A model generated the notes under the pieces. The model saw only the letters and a program-made list of their open reading frames with translations, was not told the DNA's origin and did no database searches. DNA of 64,000 bases, from contig NZ_DF967965.1 in assembly GCF_001050195.2 (NCBI RefSeq), positions 3,027,327 through 3,091,326 on the forward strand. The letters are read 5' to 3'. Numbering within the stretch: the stretch's first letter is position 1; every line of letters begins with the position of its first letter. Below, piece by piece: positions 59,222-64,000 of this stretch. A program made the translations under genes and the position numbers. The DNA comes from Anaerolinea thermolimosa. GTDB taxonomy: Bacteria > Chloroflexota > Anaerolineae > Anaerolineales > Anaerolineaceae.

Positions 59222-59905
59222 ATGATCGATTCGTATAACCCTCTGTCAGTTCAAAAAGTCCTCACTGGCCTCTCAGCTTCTTCCAGCACCGCACCCCAGA
59301 GGAACAGCGCCGATCCCTCTTTCCAGCAACTGCTATCGATGGCAATGCTGGGTGGAGGGCTGTCTTCAGAAGAGAGCAACAACGGAGTGGGTTCACTGAT
59401 GCTCCCTCTCATGCTCCTCCTGCTGGAAAAGATCCTTTCCCTGCAAGCCACTCAAGAAGGAACCGAAGAAGATAAGTCAGGCACGCCGGAGGTGAGCAAT
59501 CAGGTAGACACGACCCGGCCGGACGAATCGCCCCGGGGCGACCCCGGCGTTCCTTCAGGCCGCCCGGTAGGGGGAGTGCTCACCCAGGGGTATCATGCTC
59601 ACCATTACGGACTGGACTTCGGCATCCCGGTGGGCACGGCGGTGAAATCTACCATGGATGGAAAAGTGGTGTATGCCGGTTGGAACAACCAGGGTTACGG
59701 CAATCTGGTGATCGTTGAAAATGGACCCTATCGAACCTACTATGCCCATCTTTCCGAAATTCCCGTGCGCATGGGCGAGCACGTCTCCCGCGGTGATGTA
59801 GTGGGCCTTTCGGGCAACACAGGCAATTCCACCGGCCCTCATCTCCACTACGAGATCCGTTATGAGATGAAACCACTCGACCCAACCGGTCAGACTTTAC
59901 GGTGA
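59222..59905 (+). CDS. M23-family peptidase (LytM/lysostaphin type)
   Basis: 227 residues. N-terminal region without signal peptide (SYNPLSVQKVLTGLSASSST, then a hydrophobic helix LMLPLMLLLLEKILSL) and C-terminal M23 domain with zinc ligands His128 and Asp132 (HHYGLDFG), His176, and HLH at 207-209 (PHLHYE). Cell-wall endopeptidase. The FlgJ-like N-terminus (QQLLSMAML) and a box-array promoter suggest a flagellar role, possibly rod penetration; inferred. The 3' half is copied in the 1560-bp duplication. Confidence 0.88.
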   Translation: MIDSYNPLSVQKVLTGLSASSSTAPQRNSADPSFQQLLSMAMLGGGLSSEESNNGVGSLMLPLMLLLLEKILSLQATQEGTEEDKSGTPEVSNQVDTTRPDESPRGDPGVPSGRPVGGVLTQGYHAHHYGLDFGIPVGTAVKSTMDGKVVYAGWNNQGYGNLVIVENGPYRTYYAHLSEIPVRMGEHVSRGDVVGLSGNTGNSTGPHLHYEIRYEMKPLDPTGQTLR

Positions 59906-60834
59906 GTCATAACCGGAGAAAGAAAGCATGGCCCAGCCCTGTCTCCGATCTTCTCTCGCCCGGGGTAATCCGCGTGGACGATACCACTGAGATCCTCACT
60001 CTGCTGCGATTGATCGCCCGGAACGAAACGGTTCTCCGCCTGGAGAACTACTACAAGGGTTTGCCTGTCTCTTATGAAGCTACCATTTTAGCTCTCGGCT
60101 CTGACTACGCCGAATTACGCTGCAACCGTTACCAGATTGCCTGCCTGTACCTCAACCGCGAAACCTGCCTGGTCGGTGACGAAATTGCCGTGCCCATCGC
60201 GGCTCAGGTTGCCTTTTTGCGCCCCTCTTCTCTGAGTGTTGTCCTGCACAGGTTCCAATATGCCCGGAATAAAATCGGCCTGCGTAACCAGATTCGCGTA
60301 CAGCCCGAAGAGCCGGTCGTCGTTCACCTTCGATTGAAGAACGCCCTTTCTGCTGTTCAGGGCTTGCTGGCAGATATATCCACCGAAGGTCTGGGGTTGT
60401 ATCTGGACCGTTCTCTATTCCTTCCGCGGCTTTACCAGCCAGGGGTCGAAGTTTCTCTGACGCTCAAATTGCCCATCAGCGTCACCCCCGCCCGCCAGAC
60501 CGGAAACCTCACCATCACCACCGGCGACCTGACCACACGCTTCAGCCGGGAACAAATTCGCGGGCTGAACCTTGGTCTGGAGCCGGGTGAGGCCCAGCGC
60601 AAACCCGGCGTTCCGGCCGGGCAGGAGATGCCCAGCGGACAGATCACTGCCAGAGGCATCCTCATTAACCTTCGCCCTGAACTTCACAGCCAGCGCTACC
60701 GGCTGGGCATCCGCTTCTTCCCGGATGAACGCACCCGCCAGACGATCGCCCAGTTCATTTCTCTGCGCCAGTCGGCCATCATCCGCGAGTTCAAAACCCT
60801 TTACGAGGCCATCAGCCAGCTCGACCAGGCCTGA
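59902..60834 (+). CDS. PilZ-domain c-di-GMP receptor (YcgR-like)
   Basis: 310 residues. N-terminal YcgR-N-like part (about 25-115; TTEILTLLRLIARNETVLRL, HRFQYARNKIGLR) and C-terminal PilZ domain with the ligand motif R128-NQI-R132 (RxxxR) and DISTEGLG (D158, S160, G163), both complete. In YcgR proteins c-di-GMP binding brakes the motor. GTG start overlapping the M23 stop (GTGA). It would be co-transcribed with the M23 gene. Copy 1 of two. Confidence 0.85.
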   Translation: MSHNRRKKAWPSPVSDLLSPGVIRVDDTTEILTLLRLIARNETVLRLENYYKGLPVSYEATILALGSDYAELRCNRYQIACLYLNRETCLVGDEIAVPIAAQVAFLRPSSLSVVLHRFQYARNKIGLRNQIRVQPEEPVVVHLRLKNALSAVQGLLADISTEGLGLYLDRSLFLPRLYQPGVEVSLTLKLPISVTPARQTGNLTITTGDLTTRFSREQIRGLNLGLEPGEAQRKPGVPAGQEMPSGQITARGILINLRPELHSQRYRLGIRFFPDERTRQTIAQFISLRQSAIIREFKTLYEAISQLDQA

Positions 60835-60889
60835 CCCCTTCCGATAATTCGGGGCTATAATGATGGATGATCCCTGGAAGGAGGTTTCC

Positions 60890-61465
60890 ATGATTATCCA
60901 TCCATTGCAACGCACCACCCCTGAAGCGGTGGGTATTTCCTCCCGGGCCATTCTGGCCTTTGTGGATGAAGCCGAAGCCGCCCTTGACGAACTGCACAGT
61001 TTTATGCTCCTGCGCCACGGGAAGGTGGCTGCAGAAGGCTGGTGGAAGCCTTACGCTCCTCATCTGCCGCACATGCTGTTTTCGCTCAGCAAAAGCTTCA
61101 CCTCCACCGCCATTGGTCTGGCGGTCGCCGAGGGTCGCCTCTCGATTGATGACCCCGTGCTGAAATTCTTTCCCGAAGAAGCTCCCCCCTCTCCTTCAGA
61201 AAACCTCAAAGCCATGCGCCTGCGCCAGCTCCTCTCGATGTCTACCGGGCAGGGTTACGGCAATCTGGTGATCGTTGAAAATGGACCCTATCGAACCTAC
61301 TATGCCCATCTTTCCGAAATTCCCGTGCGCATGGGCGAGCACGTCTCCCGCGGTGATGTAGTGGGCCTTTCGGGCAACACAGGCAATTCCACCGGCCCTC
61401 ATCTCCACTACGAGATCCGTTATGAGATGAAACCACTCGACCCAACCGGTCAGACTTTACGGTGA
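60890..61465 (+). pseudogene. Chimeric ORF: serine hydrolase N-terminus fused to M23 C-terminus
   Basis: Created by the 1560-bp duplication junction. First about 120 residues match the start of the serine hydrolase at 62450 (MIIHPLQRTTPEAVG, with SLSK); from QGYGNLVIVENG onward it is the M23 peptidase C-terminus, missing the first zinc-binding motif. Unlikely to be functional in either role. Confidence 0.85.
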
Positions 61466-62394
61466 GTCATAACCGGAGAAAGAAAGCATGGCCCAGCCCT
61501 GTCTCCGATCTTCTCTCGCCCGGGGTAATCCGCGTGGACGATACCACTGAGATCCTCACTCTGCTGCGATTGATCGCCCGGAACGAAACGGTTCTCCGCC
61601 TGGAGAACTACTACAAGGGTTTGCCTGTCTCTTATGAAGCTACCATTTTAGCTCTCGGCTCTGACTACGCCGAATTACGCTGCAACCGTTACCAGATTGC
61701 CTGCCTGTACCTCAACCGCGAAACCTGCCTGGTCGGTGACGAAATTGCCGTGCCCATCGCGGCTCAGGTTGCCTTTTTGCGCCCCTCTTCTCTGAGTGTT
61801 GTCCTGCACAGGTTCCAATATGCCCGGAATAAAATCGGCCTGCGTAACCAGATTCGCGTACAGCCCGAAGAGCCGGTCGTCGTTCACCTTCGATTGAAGA
61901 ACGCCCTTTCTGCTGTTCAGGGCTTGCTGGCAGATATATCCACCGAAGGTCTGGGGTTGTATCTGGACCGTTCTCTATTCCTTCCGCGGCTTTACCAGCC
62001 AGGGGTCGAAGTTTCTCTGACGCTCAAATTGCCCATCAGCGTCACCCCCGCCCGCCAGACCGGAAACCTCACCATCACCACCGGCGACCTGACCACACGC
62101 TTCAGCCGGGAACAAATTCGCGGGCTGAACCTTGGTCTGGAGCCGGGTGAGGCCCAGCGCAAACCCGGCGTTCCGGCCGGGCAGGAGATGCCCAGCGGAC
62201 AGATCACTGCCAGAGGCATCCTCATTAACCTTCGCCCTGAACTTCACAGCCAGCGCTACCGGCTGGGCATCCGCTTCTTCCCGGATGAACGCACCCGCCA
62301 GACGATCGCCCAGTTCATTTCTCTGCGCCAGTCGGCCATCATCCGCGAGTTCAAAACCCTTTACGAGGCCATCAGCCAGCTCGACCAGGCCTGA
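61462..62394 (+). CDS. PilZ-domain c-di-GMP receptor, second (duplicate) copy
   Basis: Identical to the PilZ protein at 59902-60834, 1560 bp away, including the RNQIR and DISTEG motifs. It exists only because of the tandem duplication. If the duplication is an artefact, this gene does not exist twice in the genome. In this copy the GTG start overlaps the end of the chimeric ORF. Confidence 0.8.
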   Translation: MSHNRRKKAWPSPVSDLLSPGVIRVDDTTEILTLLRLIARNETVLRLENYYKGLPVSYEATILALGSDYAELRCNRYQIACLYLNRETCLVGDEIAVPIAAQVAFLRPSSLSVVLHRFQYARNKIGLRNQIRVQPEEPVVVHLRLKNALSAVQGLLADISTEGLGLYLDRSLFLPRLYQPGVEVSLTLKLPISVTPARQTGNLTITTGDLTTRFSREQIRGLNLGLEPGEAQRKPGVPAGQEMPSGQITARGILINLRPELHSQRYRLGIRFFPDERTRQTIAQFISLRQSAIIREFKTLYEAISQLDQA

Positions 62395-62415
62395 CCCCTT
62401 CCGATAATTCGGGGC

Positions 62416-62421
62416 TATAAT
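62416..62421 (+). promoter_or_regulatory. Housekeeping-type -10 element of serine hydrolase gene
   Basis: TATAAT in GCTATAATGA, 29 nt before the ATG of the hydrolase gene. No convincing -35. Also copied at 60856-60861 in the other repeat unit. Confidence 0.5.
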
Positions 62422-62449
62422 GATGGATGATCCCTGGAAGGAGGTTTCC

Positions 62450-63895
62450 ATGATTATCCATCCATTGCAACGCACCACCCCTGAAGCGGTGGGTATTTCC
62501 TCCCGGGCCATTCTGGCCTTTGTGGATGAAGCCGAAGCCGCCCTTGACGAACTGCACAGTTTTATGCTCCTGCGCCACGGGAAGGTGGCTGCAGAAGGCT
62601 GGTGGAAGCCTTACGCTCCTCATCTGCCGCACATGCTGTTTTCGCTCAGCAAAAGCTTCACCTCCACCGCCATTGGTCTGGCGGTCGCCGAGGGTCGCCT
62701 CTCGATTGATGACCCCGTGCTGAAATTCTTTCCCGAAGAAGCTCCCCCCTCTCCTTCAGAAAACCTCAAAGCCATGCGCCTGCGCCAGCTCCTCTCGATG
62801 TCTACCGGGCACCAGGAAGACACCACCGGGCGCATGACTTCAGCCGAAGACGGTAACTGGGTGCGGGCCTTCCTTTCGCTCTCGGTAGAACACAAACCGG
62901 GCACCCATTTTGTGTATAACAGTGGCGCCACGTACATGCTCTCGGCGGTCATCCAGAAAGTGACCGGCACAACCCTGCTCGAATACCTCAAGCCCCGCCT
63001 CTTCGAGCCACTGGGCATCGAAAATCCCACCTGGGAAACCTGCCCGCGCGGGATCAATGTGGGTGGCTGGGGACTGTCCATCCGCACAGAAGATATTGCC
63101 CGTTTCGGGCAGTTGCTCCTGCAAAAAGGGCTCTGGGAAGGCAAACAGATCGTTCCAGAAACCTGGGTAGAAGAAGCCACCTCCCGCCAGGTTTCCAATG
63201 GCAGTAACCCCGAAAGCGACTGGGAACAGGGATACGGCTATCAATTCTGGCGCTGTCGGCATGGTGCCTACCGCGGCGATGGCGCCTTCGGGCAGTTCTG
63301 CCTGGTAATGCCATCCCAGGATGCCGTCCTGGCCATCACCGCAGGCGTGGGCGACATGCAGGCCGTGCTCAACCTCATCTGGAAGCACCTGCTCCCCGCC
63401 ATGCAGTCTGCCCCCCTGCCAGAAGACCCCTCCCTCCATCAAACCCTCAACCAGCGCCTCACCCATCTGGCCCGGCCGCTCCCAACAGGGATTACCCCGC
63501 CTGACCTCTCGGCCAGCGTCACCGGCAAACGCTATGTCTTCCCGGAAAACGAGATGAAGCTCCAGGCGGCAACCTTCGGGTTTACCGACCATGGCTCTAC
63601 CCTGACCCTGGAAATGAACGGGGACACCCAGCAAGTGCTCTGCGGCGCAGGGGAATGGGTGGAGGGAAAGATGCGCTTCCTGCAGCCTCAGCCCGCACCT
63701 GTCATGGCAGCAGGGGCATGGATTTCGGCAGATACCTATCGGGCAGTGTTGCGTTTTCACACTTCGCCCTTCTACCTTACCCTCACCGCCCGCTGGAGCG
63801 ATGCCGGTACCACCCTGCACTGGAACGCCCGCATGAATGTTTCGTTTGGCCCAACCCAGTTCCCTGAACTGGTAGGGAAAGCACAATCCATTTAA
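62450..63895 (+). CDS. Serine hydrolase, beta-lactamase/class C-like (AmpC/esterase family)
   Basis: 481 residues. N-terminal SxxK catalytic motif (SLSK, residues 65-68, LFSLSKSFTSTAI) and FVYNSGATYMLSAV, corresponding to the YxN region. No signal peptide, so probably cytoplasmic; family includes beta-lactamases, D-Ala-D-Ala peptidases and esterases. The C-terminal about 140 residues form a DUF3471-like beta domain. ATG at 62450 has a strong AAGGAGG Shine-Dalgarno 7 nt upstream. It is unrelated to motility by sequence. Confidence 0.9.
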   Translation: MIIHPLQRTTPEAVGISSRAILAFVDEAEAALDELHSFMLLRHGKVAAEGWWKPYAPHLPHMLFSLSKSFTSTAIGLAVAEGRLSIDDPVLKFFPEEAPPSPSENLKAMRLRQLLSMSTGHQEDTTGRMTSAEDGNWVRAFLSLSVEHKPGTHFVYNSGATYMLSAVIQKVTGTTLLEYLKPRLFEPLGIENPTWETCPRGINVGGWGLSIRTEDIARFGQLLLQKGLWEGKQIVPETWVEEATSRQVSNGSNPESDWEQGYGYQFWRCRHGAYRGDGAFGQFCLVMPSQDAVLAITAGVGDMQAVLNLIWKHLLPAMQSAPLPEDPSLHQTLNQRLTHLARPLPTGITPPDLSASVTGKRYVFPENEMKLQAATFGFTDHGSTLTLEMNGDTQQVLCGAGEWVEGKMRFLQPQPAPVMAAGAWISADTYRAVLRFHTSPFYLTLTARWSDAGTTLHWNARMNVSFGPTQFPELVGKAQSI

Positions 63896-64000
63896 GAAAA
63901 GAAAGAAAAAACGCAGGGTGATCGTTCCAGTATTGGTAAAACAATGGTGAAGGAACAGGAATGAGGGCTGCCCCCTGGCGAATTACCAGGGTTACGCCAT

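Larger units (their letters stand above)
59691..62810. repeat. Tandem duplication, 2 x 1560 bp
   Basis: Bases 59691-61250 and 61251-62810 look identical by eye, including the PilZ gene copies and the ATG/RBS of the hydrolase gene. The junction shares only CA (2-bp microhomology) with both flanks. No mobile element is present. It creates a chimeric ORF at the junction. Like the 532-bp repeat in fliD, possibly an assembly artefact. Confidence 0.92.

Noticed and set aside
60890..61465. A natural hydrolase-peptidase fusion protein
   Set aside because: The fusion point coincides exactly with the 1560-bp repeat junction, so it is a by-product of duplication.
62840..63886. 348-codon open frame on minus opposite the serine hydrolase
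   Set aside because: Antisense shadow; the plus frame has SxxK and a strong RBS.
1..64000. CRISPR arrays, tRNA or rRNA genes, insertion sequences
   Set aside because: No spacer-repeat arrays, cloverleaf-like genes, rRNA segments, transposase genes or terminal inverted repeats were recognised. The 11-bp boxes are too short and regular to be CRISPR.

Overview
The window is almost entirely a flagellar, motility and chemotaxis super-locus of a bacterium with moderately high GC content. About 50 kb (1-50 kb) is packed on the minus strand in tightly coupled operons. It encodes basal body, export gate, motor, switch, rod, hook-associated proteins, filament, sigma-28/FlgM and a full Che set. No P-ring or L-ring gene (flgI, flgH, flgA) is seen, and CheC, CheX and CheD replace CheZ. 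This fits a single-membrane (monoderm-like) lineage; Chloroflexota (Anaerolineae-like) is my best guess, with low confidence. Hook genes flgD and flgE are not seen and probably lie beyond the left edge, downstream of fliK.

Layout, read in the direction of minus-strand transcription. (1) 50.0-40.8 kb: flbD-motA-motB-fliL-fliM-fliN-fliO-fliP-fliQ-HDOD-receiver-MCP. (2) 40.7-32.4 kb: fliR-flhB-flhA-flhF-small membrane protein-fliA-(SwrB-position gene)-flgF-flgG. (3) 32.4-28.8 kb: flgM-flgN-flgK-flgL-csrA from an internal sigma-28 promoter. (4) 28.6-19.8 kb: cheA-cheC-cheD-cheY-cheB-cheR-HDOD-cheX-cheX-cheW-HD-GYP. (5) 19.2-15.3 kb: two large TPR/glycosyltransferase proteins. (6) 15.0-8.6 kb: two nearly identical flagellin genes around a glycosyltransferase, then fliD, flaG and fliS. 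(7) 8.4 kb to the left edge: flgC-fliE-fliF-fliG-fliH-fliI-fliJ-lytic transglycosylase-flgB-fliK. To the right of the flagellar block, on plus, lies a kinase-OmpR regulator-kinase locus (50.2-55.5 kb). Then on minus comes a second glycosyltransferase group (55.5-59.0 kb), and on plus an M23 peptidase, a PilZ c-di-GMP receptor and a serine hydrolase.

The most interesting signal is regulatory. Upstream of at least seven transcription units there are TTTAC-like boxes (TTTAC, TTCAC, TTCAT, TTTAG...) repeated head-to-tail every 11 bp. The promoter-proximal TTTAC lies at the same distance from a -10-like hexamer each time (TTTACn-N21-TAnnnT), with no -35 hexamer. This architecture is typical of OmpR/PhoB-family activators. 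I infer an uncharacterised OmpR-type master regulator of the flagellar regulon; the OmpR-family regulator at 52.6 kb is an obvious candidate. Late genes also have clear sigma-28 promoters (TAAA/TCAA-N15-GCCGATAA type), several with the same boxes just upstream. The two flagellin mRNAs share an identical leader of about 150 nt rich in GGA motifs, which, together with csrA in the flgM operon, suggests CsrA control.

Two perfect-looking tandem duplications (532 bp inside fliD; 1560 bp across the M23-PilZ-hydrolase genes) break or fuse genes. They are either very recent events or assembly artefacts. Collapsing either one restores intact genes.
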